From JANNMJ01 sp031397815 (GTDB taxonomy: Bacteria > Bacteroidota > Bacteroidia > Cytophagales > Hymenobacteraceae), in NCBI GenBank assembly GCA_031397815.1, contig JANNMJ010000175.1, positions 1 through 32,138 of the forward strand: a stretch of DNA of 32,138 nt. The letters are read 5' to 3'. The notes below the pieces were generated by a model, which ran no database searches, had not been told where the DNA came from, and saw only the letters and a program-made list of their open reading frames with translations. Within the stretch, counting starts at the first letter, position 1. Each line of letters starts with the position of its first letter. Below are positions 24,185 through 31,134 of this stretch, one piece after another. The position numbers and the translations under genes are program-made.

Positions 24185-24934
24185 TTACGTCAGCATCCCG
24201 CCGTCGACTTGCAGCACCTGACCGCTGATGTAGCTCGAATCGTCGGACGCCAGAAACGCCACCGCTTTCGCCACTTCTTCGGCCTTGCCGCCGCGCCGCA
24301 GCGGAATCGCATCGCGCCAGCTCTGCACCTGTTTCTCATCGAGAACGCCGGTCATCTCGGTTTCGATGAAGCCCGGCGCCACCGCGTTGCAACGGATGTT
24401 ACGCGAGCCTAATTCCAACGCCACCGATTTCGTGAAACCAATAATGCCCGCCTTCGACGCGGCGTAGTTGGCTTGCCCGGCGTTCCCCTTGATGCCCACC
24501 ACCGACGTGATGTTGATGATAGAGCCCGATTTGGCGCGCATCATCGGCTTGGTAGCGGCCTTCGTCACGTTGAACACCGATTTGAGGTTCACGCGCTGCA
24601 CGTCGTCCCAATTTTGCTCGGTCATCCGCATCAGCAGGCCGTCGCGGGTGATGCCGGCGTTGTTCACCACGATATCGAGGCGCCCAAAATCCTTCACCAC
24701 GTCGTCGATGAGCTGTTCGGCTTGCGCGAAGTCGGCGGCGTCGGACCGGTAGCCTTTGGCGGTGGTGCCGAGGTCGGTCAGCTCTTTTTCGAGCGCCTGC
24801 CCTTGCTCCACCGAGCTGAGGTACGTGAACGCCACTTGCGCGCCCTGCCGGGCGAAATGTTGGGCAATGGCCCGTCCGATGCCTTTGGATGCGCCCGTTA
24901 CAAGGGCGACTTTCCCGATGAGCGAGTTCGTCAT
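24185..24934 (-). CDS. fabG: 3-oxoacyl-[acyl-carrier-protein] reductase
   Basis: NADPH-dependent short-chain dehydrogenase for the first reduction of each fatty-acid elongation cycle. 249 residues: cofactor motif TGASKGIG (13-20), NNAG (91-94), Asn116, catalytic Ser144 in NITSVVG, Tyr157 and Lys161 in YAASK, and the FabG-typical ending SSYISGQVLQVDGGMLT. SDRs are easily over-assigned, but the length and the ISGQVLQVDGGM end fit FabG well. A near-consensus -7 box (TACCTTCG, 24943-24950) lies just upstream but without a clear TTG, so its promoter is uncertain. Confidence 0.94.
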   Translation of the reverse strand: MTNSLIGKVALVTGASKGIGRAIAQHFARQGAQVAFTYLSSVEQGQALEKELTDLGTTAKGYRSDAADFAQAEQLIDDVVKDFGRLDIVVNNAGITRDGLLMRMTEQNWDDVQRVNLKSVFNVTKAATKPMMRAKSGSIINITSVVGIKGNAGQANYAASKAGIIGFTKSVALELGSRNIRCNAVAPGFIETEMTGVLDEKQVQSWRDAIPLRRGGKAEEVAKAVAFLASDDSSYISGQVLQVDGGMLT

Positions 24935-24993
24935 AATGCTTGCGAAGGTACGCGTTCCGGGTTTTGGGGCGGCATTATGTAAGTCAGTCCCAC

Positions 24994-25029
24994 AAAAAAC
25001 GGCCGACCTGCGTGGGAGCAGGTCGGCCG
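24994..25029 (-). terminator. Rho-independent terminator of the TPR gene
   Basis: Perfect 12-bp stem CGGCCGACCTGC (25000-25011) with its complement (25018-25029) and a 6-nt loop. On the minus strand it is followed by TTTTTTG. It lies 74 nt past the stop at 25103 and separates the TPR gene from fabG. Confidence 0.92.
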
Positions 25030-25102
25030 ATAGGGTAGTCAGCAGCAGCAGGGGTTACCGTCAGCGAGTGCGCGAAAGCTGGGGGAAACCGAGCTGAACA
25101 AG

Positions 25103-25741
25103 CTATTTGGCGGTCGCTACGTCGTCGCAATCCTTGCAGGATTTGCAATACTGGCGCTGGCTTTTGGCAGCGGTCGGGTTCAGCTCCACAGCGCGGGTGA
25201 GGTCGCGGCAGGCTTCTTCGTGCTGGTCGAGGCTGGCGTAGGCGATGCCGCGGTACTCGTAAGCATCGGCCATTTTCTCATCGAAAATCAACGCTTTATT
25301 GAAATCGATGATGGCCGTTTTGTATTCGAAATTCATCACCCGTGCCACGCCACGCGCATAAAGCGCACCGGCATCATCGGGCCGCAGCTTGAGCGCCTGA
25401 TTAAAGTCGAGGATGGCGCGCTTGTAATTCTTGGTCTGAATAAACGCCATTCCGCGGTTATAAAACACGTCGGCATCGACGGCTTTGAGCTGCACGGCTT
25501 TCGTGTAATCGGCGATAGCTTCTTTGAAGTCTTTCAGCTTGACTTCAGCGTCGGCGCGGCGGCGGAAAGCTTGGCCGTTGCGTGGGTTGCGCTCCAGCAG
25601 CTTGTCACAGGCTTTCACTTCGCGCCGGTAATCGGCTGGCGTGAGCTTGACGGCGGCGAGGTCGTCACCACCACCACCAGCGGCAAACAGCGACGTGCTG
25701 GTGGTCAGGAAAAGAAATGCGGAGAGGAAAAACGCTTTCAT
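25103..25741 (-). CDS. Exported TPR-repeat protein
   Basis: 212 residues from the ATG at 25741. A signal peptide (MKAFFLSAFLFLTTSTSLFA) is followed by a helical lead-in and about four tetratricopeptide repeats (GQAFRRRADAEVKLKDFKEA, ADVFYNRGMAFIQTKNYKRA, AGALYARGVARVMNFEYKTA, ADAYEYRGIAYASLDQHEEA). Each has the usual 34-residue spacing and Gly/Ala/Tyr positions. It is periplasmic or surface-exposed and probably a protein-protein adaptor. The C-terminal tail has three closely spaced cysteines (YCKSCKDCDD), unusual for a TPR end. It has its own terminator; partner unknown. Confidence 0.88.
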   Translation of the reverse strand: MKAFFLSAFLFLTTSTSLFAAGGGGDDLAAVKLTPADYRREVKACDKLLERNPRNGQAFRRRADAEVKLKDFKEAIADYTKAVQLKAVDADVFYNRGMAFIQTKNYKRAILDFNQALKLRPDDAGALYARGVARVMNFEYKTAIIDFNKALIFDEKMADAYEYRGIAYASLDQHEEACRDLTRAVELNPTAAKSQRQYCKSCKDCDDVATAK

Positions 25742-25930
25742 TGGAAGGAAGGTCAAAGAGAGGAAGGAAAAGGTATTCAGCGTACTGCGCGTATTCGGCG
25801 GCTTTTATTTTGGGTCGATTCTCAAAAGAATCCGCTCCCTGTAACGCCCCGCGAACCGTGTGCGGCAGTATGGCCTTCTCTTACGCGAGAGTTGGTTCGA
25901 TGGATACAAAAAGGAAGAGTTTGTTTGCTG

Positions 25931-26076
25931 ATGCAAGCTCGAAGTGGCTATCCGAGCGATGTGTTGGACGAGAAACAGGCTTTTGTAGCGCTTTACCTCA
26001 ATTTGCGCGCACTGGCTAGGCGTGGCGGTACCTGCCCAATGGCCTGCCGCCAGAGCCGGTGTTCTATCAGCAGTGC
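25931..26076 (+). pseudogene. Degenerate IS5-family transposase N-terminal fragment
   Basis: Translation from 25949 reads YPSDVLDEKQAFVALYLNL, close to the conserved YPSDVSDEEWAFVAPYLTL start of IS5-family (DUF4096) transposases. After 26007 the reading frame breaks: LRALARRGG continues in the first frame, then YLPNGLPPEPVFYQQ appears in the next, matching the family's WRYLPxDxPPxxxVYxx segment. A central stretch of the domain is missing and the rest of the gene is absent, so it is a decayed remnant. The 356-bp gap 25757-26112 holds nothing else recognisable. Confidence 0.7.
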
Positions 26077-26112
26077 ATAACACGAGCTAGCTACGGCTGA
26101 CGAAGCACGTAT

Positions 26113-26460
26113 TTAGCTCAGGCCACGCTTAATATAGAAGATAGCCGAGGTCACAGCCGCCAACACATAAATTCCAAGCACCTGGTAGTCGGAAGCACCA
26201 ACACGGGTAGCTTTGTCGATTTTCGAGTAAAATAAGTAGTTAAATACGCCGACAACAAGACAAGCAATGACTATTTGAAAAGTACCGTCAAATTTTTCCT
26301 TAAATACTGTCATCCAGAAAAAATCGAGCAGATTGATTGCAATCAGAGCATCCAGAGCATCGGCTATGGCAATCGCCTTATCAGAAGAGTATGAATCGAG
26401 GGAGACATTGTCGAACAAAGCGCAAAGCGCGTGAAATAGCTTTGCTCTAAAGTGGTTCAT
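26113..26460 (-). CDS. Small hypothetical membrane protein, AT-rich
   Basis: 115 residues, not recognised. It has two clear hydrophobic segments (about 61-78, FQIVIACLVVGVFNYLFY; 91-110, DYQVLGIYVLAAVTSAIFYI), an amphipathic N-terminal half and the end IKRGLS. Base composition is visibly lower in GC than all neighbours. It lies between two inverted, decayed copies of the same transposase fragment. Both facts suggest a horizontally acquired gene or an IS passenger. It could also be a small effector or immunity-like membrane protein, but nothing in the sequence proves that. Confidence 0.6.
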   Translation of the reverse strand: MNHFRAKLFHALCALFDNVSLDSYSSDKAIAIADALDALIAINLLDFFWMTVFKEKFDGTFQIVIACLVVGVFNYLFYSKIDKATRVGASDYQVLGIYVLAAVTSAIFYIKRGLS

Positions 26461-26481
26461 TTTAGATTGGTATGGTCTTTT

Positions 26482-26566
26482 CGAAATCAGGTAGAGCAGG
26501 ATAACACAAACGCCTGTCCCTCGTCCAGAATTCGCTCGAATAGCTACTTCGAACTCGCTGCATCAA
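26482..26566 (-). pseudogene. Second, inverted remnant of the IS5-family transposase start
   Basis: The reverse complement aligns with 25926-26004: both contain TCGAAGT-GCTAT-CGAGCGA, then TGGACGAG, ACAGGC and TTTGT. In translation the residues YSSEF and, after a shift, LDEGQAFVL correspond to YPSDV and LDEKQAFVAL of the first copy. It is frameshifted and truncated. Confidence 0.6.
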
Positions 26567-26637
26567 ATTTCGCTCAAGAGTGCGTAACACGCTCTAGCGA
26601 GACGGCACTGGGGTTAAGCCGTTACTTTGCCATCCTG

Positions 26638-27930
26638 ATGTCGATTACCACCGCCTCCTCCCCTACCACCGCCCCCGCCGACCTGCCGCTGACCGATATC
26701 GCCATCATCGGCGCCGGGCCGGGTGGCGCCGCCACCGCCCTACATCTGGCGAAGGCCGGTATCGGCTCGGTGCTGTTTGATAAGGCGAGCTTTCCAAGGG
26801 ATAAAGTGTGCGGCGACGCCCTGAGCGGCAAAGTCATCAGTGAGCTGCGGCGCCTTTCGGGCGGCACCGACGAGCTGCCCGCCCTCCTGCGCGAAGAGGC
26901 GCAGCAAGTGCCGTCGTGGGGCATCTCATTCATTGCGCCGGGCGGCGAGGCGCTGCGGGTGCCGTTCACGCCGCATTTCGACAAAGACCGTGATTTCGCG
27001 CCCGGCCACCTGATGCGCCGCCTGGATTTCGACGATTTTCTAGTCCGACAAGTCCGCCAGCAGCCGCTGGTTCAGCTTCGCGAAAACACCGACATCGCCT
27101 CGTGGACCCGCCACCCCGACGGCTCCTGGACGTTGTTCGACAAAGCCCAGACGCCGCTCACCCGCGCCCGCCTCGTCATTGCCGCCGATGGCGCGCAGAG
27201 CCGCTTTGGGCGGCAGGTCGGCGGACACACGCTGCAACCCGAGCACCATTGCGCCGGGCTGCGGGCGTATTACCACAACGTGCGCGGCCTCGACCCCGAT
27301 AATTTCATCGAGCTGCATTTCCTGCGCGATTTTCTACCCGGCTACCTCTGGATTTTCCCCCTCCCCAACGGTAGCGCGAACGTGGGCGTCGGGATGCTGA
27401 CGAGCGCCGTGAGCAAGAAAAAAGTCAACCTCAAGCAGCGTCTGACCGAGATTATTCAAGAATCCCCCGCTTTGCGCGAACGCTTTGCAAGCGCCACGCT
27501 CGAAGGCCCGGTGCAAGGGTTCGGCCTGCCGCTCGGCTCGCAGATGCGCCCGCTTTCCGGCGCCAATTTCCTACTAGTCGGCGACGCTGGCTCGCTCATC
27601 GACCCATTCAGCGGCGAGGGCATTTCCAATGCGCTCATTGCCGGGCGCCACGCGGCCGATTGGGCCGAGCGCGCCATTGCCGTCAATGATTTTTCCGCCG
27701 CCCAGCTCAAAGGCTACGATGCCGCCGTGTACCGCCGCCTCGGCCCGGAGCTGCGCGTTTCGCGACGCCTCCAGCAGCTCCTCGCCTTCCCGCGCCTCTT
27801 CGACGCCGTGGTGCGCCGCGCCAACCGCAACCCCGCCCTCGCCGAGCTGATTTCGTCGATGTTCAACGACCTGAACCTCCGGCAGCGGTTACGGCAGCCG
27901 AGCTTCTACGCGAAGTTGTTGTTTAATTGA
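26638..27930 (+). CDS. FAD-dependent oxidoreductase, geranylgeranyl reductase family
   Basis: 430 residues. The FAD-binding Rossmann motif IAIIGAGPGGAATALHLAKA (21-40) is followed by DKVCGDALSGKVI (55-67), typical of the geranylgeranyl reductase group. The second FAD motif LLVGDAGSLIDPFSGEGISN contains the DPFxGEG signature. Members saturate isoprenoid chains of quinones, chlorophyll or archaeal-type lipids; in Bacteroidota the substrate could be a menaquinone tail or a carotenoid-type lipid, which the sequence does not decide. The ATG at 26638 is chosen; the frame upstream runs into the IS remnant. It stands alone on the plus strand, ending in a convergent gap with rlmB. Confidence 0.88.
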   Translation: MSITTASSPTTAPADLPLTDIAIIGAGPGGAATALHLAKAGIGSVLFDKASFPRDKVCGDALSGKVISELRRLSGGTDELPALLREEAQQVPSWGISFIAPGGEALRVPFTPHFDKDRDFAPGHLMRRLDFDDFLVRQVRQQPLVQLRENTDIASWTRHPDGSWTLFDKAQTPLTRARLVIAADGAQSRFGRQVGGHTLQPEHHCAGLRAYYHNVRGLDPDNFIELHFLRDFLPGYLWIFPLPNGSANVGVGMLTSAVSKKKVNLKQRLTEIIQESPALRERFASATLEGPVQGFGLPLGSQMRPLSGANFLLVGDAGSLIDPFSGEGISNALIAGRHAADWAERAIAVNDFSAAQLKGYDAAVYRRLGPELRVSRRLQQLLAFPRLFDAVVRRANRNPALAELISSMFNDLNLRQRLRQPSFYAKLLFN

Positions 27931-27947
27931 GCTGGGAAAAAGCCAAA

Positions 27948-28000
27948 ATGCTGACGCGCGTTCAGCTCGACCTCAAATCGAACCAAACGCGCGTCAGCAT
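27948..28000 (-). terminator. Hairpin in the convergent gap, likely terminator
   Basis: Perfect 15-bp stem ATGCTGACGCGCGTT (27948-27962) with its complement (27986-28000). On the minus strand it is followed by TTTGGCTTTTTCCC, so it probably stops rlmB transcription and may also serve the plus-strand gene ending at 27930. Between it and rlmB lies an AT-rich TAATTATTAATTA repeat (28029-28057) that runs into the rlmB stop. Confidence 0.65.
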
Positions 28001-28053
28001 CAAAGAAAATCAGCCCAAAGGCCAATTCTTAATTATTAATTACTAATTATTAA

Positions 28054-29208
28054 TTACCCTCTCTGCCGCTGCACTTCGTACAGCGCAACGCCAGCCGCTA
28101 CGCCCACATTGAGTGAGCCGATTTGACCAAGTACGGGGATTTTCACTTCCGCGTCCGCCATTCGCAGGTATTCCGGTGAGATACCGTCTTCCTCGGAGCC
28201 GAGGATGATGGCGATGGGACCGGAAAGGTCCGGCGCGTCGGCGTGGCCGAGGGTGGCGGCGGCTTTTTCGGTACAAGCCACAATGCGCAGGCCCGCTTCG
28301 GAGAGGTAGCGCAGGGCGTCTTTCAGGTTCGGCTCGCGGCAGACCGGCAGGCGGCTGAGCGCTCCGGCTGAGGTTTTCACGGCATCGCCGTTGATTTGGG
28401 CACCGCCGCGCGTCGGAATCAGCAGCGCATCCGCGCCGAGGACTTCGGCGGAGCGGGCGATGGAGCCGAAGTTGCGCACATCGGTCACGCGGTCGAGGAC
28501 GACGACGAGCGGGGTGCGGCCTTCCTCAAAAGCTTTCGTAATCACCTCATCGAGCGGCGCGTAATCGATAACCGCCAGTAGCGCCACCACGCCTTGGTGG
28601 TTTTTGCGCGTGAGGGCGTTGAGCTTCTCAATCGGCACTTCCTGCACCGGCACGTGCATCCGCTTGGCGGCTTCGAGCACATCGGCGCCGAGCGGCGATT
28701 TCAGCTCGCGCTGCACGAACACGCGCTCCAGCGCCTGACCGGCGAGCAACGCCTCCTGCACGGGGCGAATGCCGAAGATCATCTCGTCCTTGGCGGGGCC
28801 AGCGGGGCGCGGGCTCCACGTCGGTTTCCGGCCGGGCGGGGGGCCGGTCTTGCTGTACTGCGCGGGCCGGAAGGGGCGGTCGCCGGAATCGCGGTCGCGC
28901 TCGGGGCGCGACGGGCGGTCGGAGCCGTAGCGCGGGCGGTCTTGGTTGCGGTCACGGTCGTCGCCGTCCCGGTCGCGGTCGTCGCTGCTGCGGCCACCGC
29001 CGTCGGAGTAGCGGCGCTCGTCGGGCGTCAGGTCGTCGTTAAAATCGTCGTTATCGCGGCGCGGGCCGCTGGGGCGCGCCGTAAACGGCCGACCTTGGCC
29101 GGGGCCATTGTAGGCACCGGGGGCACCGGGCCGACGGGGGCCGCTGGGGCGGCCCGGTCCACCGCCGCTTCCTAGCGGACGGCCGTCACGGAAATTCCTT
29201 TTCTCCAT
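28054..29208 (-). CDS. rlmB: 23S rRNA (guanosine-2'-O-)-methyltransferase RlmB with disordered N-terminal extension
   Basis: SpoU/TrmH-family knotted methyltransferase using S-adenosylmethionine; RlmB methylates G2251 of 23S rRNA. About 384 residues from the ATG at 29208. The catalytic part (from about 142) has the substrate-binding domain (MIFGIRPVQEALLAG), motif 1 VLDRVTDVRNFGSIARSAE, motif 2 IILGSEEDGIS and motif 3 SLNVGVAAGVALYE. The first 140 or so residues are low-complexity, rich in Arg, Asp, Gly and Pro (RDRDGDDRDRNQDRPR), which is not part of the core enzyme (about 245 residues). The start overlaps the end of the upstream GWxTD gene by 37 nt, so the two are translationally linked. 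TrmH-type tRNA activity cannot be fully excluded. Confidence 0.92.
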   Translation of the reverse strand: MEKRNFRDGRPLGSGGGPGRPSGPRRPGAPGAYNGPGQGRPFTARPSGPRRDNDDFNDDLTPDERRYSDGGGRSSDDRDRDGDDRDRNQDRPRYGSDRPSRPERDRDSGDRPFRPAQYSKTGPPPGRKPTWSPRPAGPAKDEMIFGIRPVQEALLAGQALERVFVQRELKSPLGADVLEAAKRMHVPVQEVPIEKLNALTRKNHQGVVALLAVIDYAPLDEVITKAFEEGRTPLVVVLDRVTDVRNFGSIARSAEVLGADALLIPTRGGAQINGDAVKTSAGALSRLPVCREPNLKDALRYLSEAGLRIVACTEKAAATLGHADAPDLSGPIAIILGSEEDGISPEYLRMADAEVKIPVLGQIGSLNVGVAAGVALYEVQRQRG

Positions 29209-30338
29209 TGGGCTGTTGCCGCGTACCACACGGCTTCGTGGCCGCGTTCGCGGCGTAGTTCAAATTGATCAGGGGCGAAGGTAGCCGGACGGCGGCGGAA
29301 CCGGAACCGCGCACCTCCCGCACCGGCTACGTCTTTATACACCCAATCCTCGCCTTCGGGGCTGCGCTCGACGCGTGGCGGCGGGCCGAGTACGACAAGG
29401 AGCATCCCACGGTCGGTCATCCAACCGGGCTTGTGACAGGTGTAACGGCGGTTTGCGTCGGCTACCCGACCGTAATACGTGCGGATGAGGGTGCGCGCCG
29501 CATCCTGCTCGCCCTGCGCTACATCGAGCCAAAAACGGTCGGTAGCTTTTTTCGGATCGGGGGCGCCATAGAGCTGTTGCCGCTCTTGCGCGGTGGTGAG
29601 GTAGATGAGCGGCCGAATCAGATCGGGCGCCGTGCGGATGTCGGGGAAGCCGCCGTCTTCGGCCAAAACGCCGTCGAGGGCGGTGCCGCCGTCTTGCCGA
29701 AACGCGTATAATCCGACCTTCGGAAGGCTGAACGTATCGTTCGGGATGAGCGACCGCGTTTCGACGACTTTCAGCACGGCCGGACCGGGCGGCGCCATCC
29801 CTTCCGCCATTGGCGGAAGGGCCGGGTGCGATTCGGCGTTGTAGCGAAACAACGTAAGGGGCGTTTCGAGGCCAAAAAACTGCGGCTGAACTACCTCGCC
29901 GGTGTGGAGCCAAGCGCGGGTCAGTACCGCACCGGCGGTATCGGTCAGGGCGTAGGTGCGGGTGCGGGCCACGCCCGCTACGGGTACGTCGGTGTACTCG
30001 TCGGCAGCAGTGGCTTCGGGTTCGCGGATGCGCAGGCGGTCGGCTTCGCCGAGGCGGGCGGCAGCGATGACGAACGTCCCGCAAGCCGGGCCGACGGGCC
30101 GCAGCCGCACGGTATCCTGCCAGCGGGTTTCCCCGGCCGTCGGGCTGACGCCGCGCACGAGCAGCGTAGCGCCCGGTGGCCGCCGCGTGCCTCCCTCCCA
30201 CCCGACCCACACCCGCAACGAATCGGCTTCGCGCCGGGTCGTCGTGTAGAACGGCACCGTCAGGGCAGCGTCGGGCGGCGGAAATGCTTTAACCGGCAGC
30301 AGCAGTGTGGCGAATAGGGCGGCGGCAATCTTCATCAA
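29172..30338 (-). CDS. GWxTD domain-containing exported protein
   Basis: 388 residues with a signal peptide (MMKIAAALFATLLLPVKA). The N-terminal two thirds is beta-rich, without recognisable motifs. The C-terminal part carries the GWxTD domain: RFWLDVAQGEQDAARTLIRT, YYGRVADANRRYT, then HKPGWMTDRGMLLVVLGPP. GWxTD proteins occur in Bacteroidota and some Acidobacteria; their function is unknown to me. The first of two adjacent ATG codons is used. Its 3' end overlaps the rlmB start. No convincing TAnnTTTG box was found upstream; AACCTTTG on the minus strand (complement of 30421-30428) is a poor match without a -33 TTG. Confidence 0.85.
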   Translation of the reverse strand: MMKIAAALFATLLLPVKAFPPPDAALTVPFYTTTRREADSLRVWVGWEGGTRRPPGATLLVRGVSPTAGETRWQDTVRLRPVGPACGTFVIAAARLGEADRLRIREPEATAADEYTDVPVAGVARTRTYALTDTAGAVLTRAWLHTGEVVQPQFFGLETPLTLFRYNAESHPALPPMAEGMAPPGPAVLKVVETRSLIPNDTFSLPKVGLYAFRQDGGTALDGVLAEDGGFPDIRTAPDLIRPLIYLTTAQERQQLYGAPDPKKATDRFWLDVAQGEQDAARTLIRTYYGRVADANRRYTCHKPGWMTDRGMLLVVLGPPPRVERSPEGEDWVYKDVAGAGGARFRFRRRPATFAPDQFELRRERGHEAVWYAATAQWRKGISVTAVR

Positions 30339-30514
30339 TCAGCAAATACTTCTTGAGCGAGTAGTGGGTTTTGCGCGCCCTTGCTCAGGAACGGGTTTCC
30401 TCAAAGGCTGTGCGGCGGGGCAAAGGTTCGTCGGGAGTGGTCGTCGCTGGCGCCGATGGGAGTTGAATCAGCTAAAAAGATGGTCTTGAGAGATGGTGTT
30501 GAGTATTCTTGACG

Positions 30515-30776
30515 CGGGGCACTGGCCCCGTGTCGGGTATTTGCAGGTCTCTTGACCTGCCAGTTAGCGCGCGTGACTAGCCAACGTAGGGGCGTTGGTT
30601 TGTGCCCGCCCCCATGGGTTATTTATGTTTTATTCTGCCGATCCACAGCCACATGCGGGCGGGCACAAGGCCACGCCCCTACAGGGATGGATGGTTATTA
30701 AAATGGCACCCAGCAGTCGCTAACCACCGTGCAGGTCAAGAGACCCGCGAATAGGCCACACGGGGCTGGAGCCCTA
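30515..30776. repeat. Nested inverted repeats (outer pair with inner GTAGGGGCG pair)
   Basis: Outer arms 30515-30560 and 30731-30776 match in inverted orientation at 36 of 46 positions. Each contains the mini-hairpin GCAGGTC-TCTT-GACCTGC or its complement and a GGGGC/GCCCC palindrome. Inside are two GTAGGGGCG-type elements facing each other (30586-30612 and 30655-30682). The stretch 30339-31134 (796 bp) contains no convincing gene and consists largely of such modules. Confidence 0.8.
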
Positions 30777-30976
30777 TGGCTTATACACAAGTGCAAAGCC
30801 GAATATAAGGCACACTCTTCTGCTCGCTTGGCTAGTGCATTTGCAAGCTTTAGAGCCACTTTTTCCGATCAAATATCAGAAACAACATAGTCTTCTGAAT
30901 CAACCGAAAAGACGCTGGGCAGCAATGATAATCAACCAGTTGCAAACTTGTGTATAAGCCATAGGGCTGGAGCCCC
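30762..30976. mobile_element. MITE-like element of about 215 bp with terminal inverted repeats
   Basis: Arms 30762-30796 and 30940-30976 are inverted copies, identical over a central 23 bp (through ATGGCTTATACACAAGT) with two mismatches and a 2-nt gap elsewhere. The 143-bp interior is AT-rich compared with its surroundings and has no ORF of note. This is the layout of a miniature inverted-repeat element. It could instead be two REP modules that happen to face each other; no target-site duplication was identified. Confidence 0.55.
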
Positions 30977-30984
30977 GCGTGAGG

Positions 30985-31021
30985 GCCGAGAAGCTCGTCA
31001 CTGCATGACGGGCTTCTCGGC
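30985..31021. repeat. 16-bp stem hairpin (GCCGAGAAGC module)
   Basis: Arms 30985-31000 and 31006-31021 pair at 15 of 16 positions with the 5-nt loop CTGCA. No T-run flanks it. It lies directly beside the MITE-like element. Confidence 0.75.
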
Positions 31022-31041
31022 GAAGCAGAGGCTTAAAACGG

Positions 31042-31099
31042 CTGCAACCGTTGCGGCGCCCTTCCTCGGGGTGAGGGTTAGGGGCTGCAACGGTTGCAG
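31042..31099. repeat. Paired CTGCAACNGTTGC palindromes
   Basis: CTGCAACCGTTGC (31042-31054) and its reverse complement (31087-31099) flank a 32-nt spacer. The right copy is also a palindrome by itself (CTGCAAC-G-GTTGCAG, 31085-31099). It lies 36 nt past the stop of the DUF2723-like gene on the minus strand and could form its 3' structure, without a T-run. Confidence 0.6.
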
Positions 31100-31134
31100 A
31101 AAGTGGTGGGCGGGGTTAGCGCCGGTTGGACGGC

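Noticed and set aside
26622..26629. TTACTTTG as a -7 box for the geranylgeranyl-reductase-family gene
   Set aside because: The second position departs from TAnnTTTG, there is no TTG 17-23 nt upstream, and it would leave almost no leader before the ATG at 26638.
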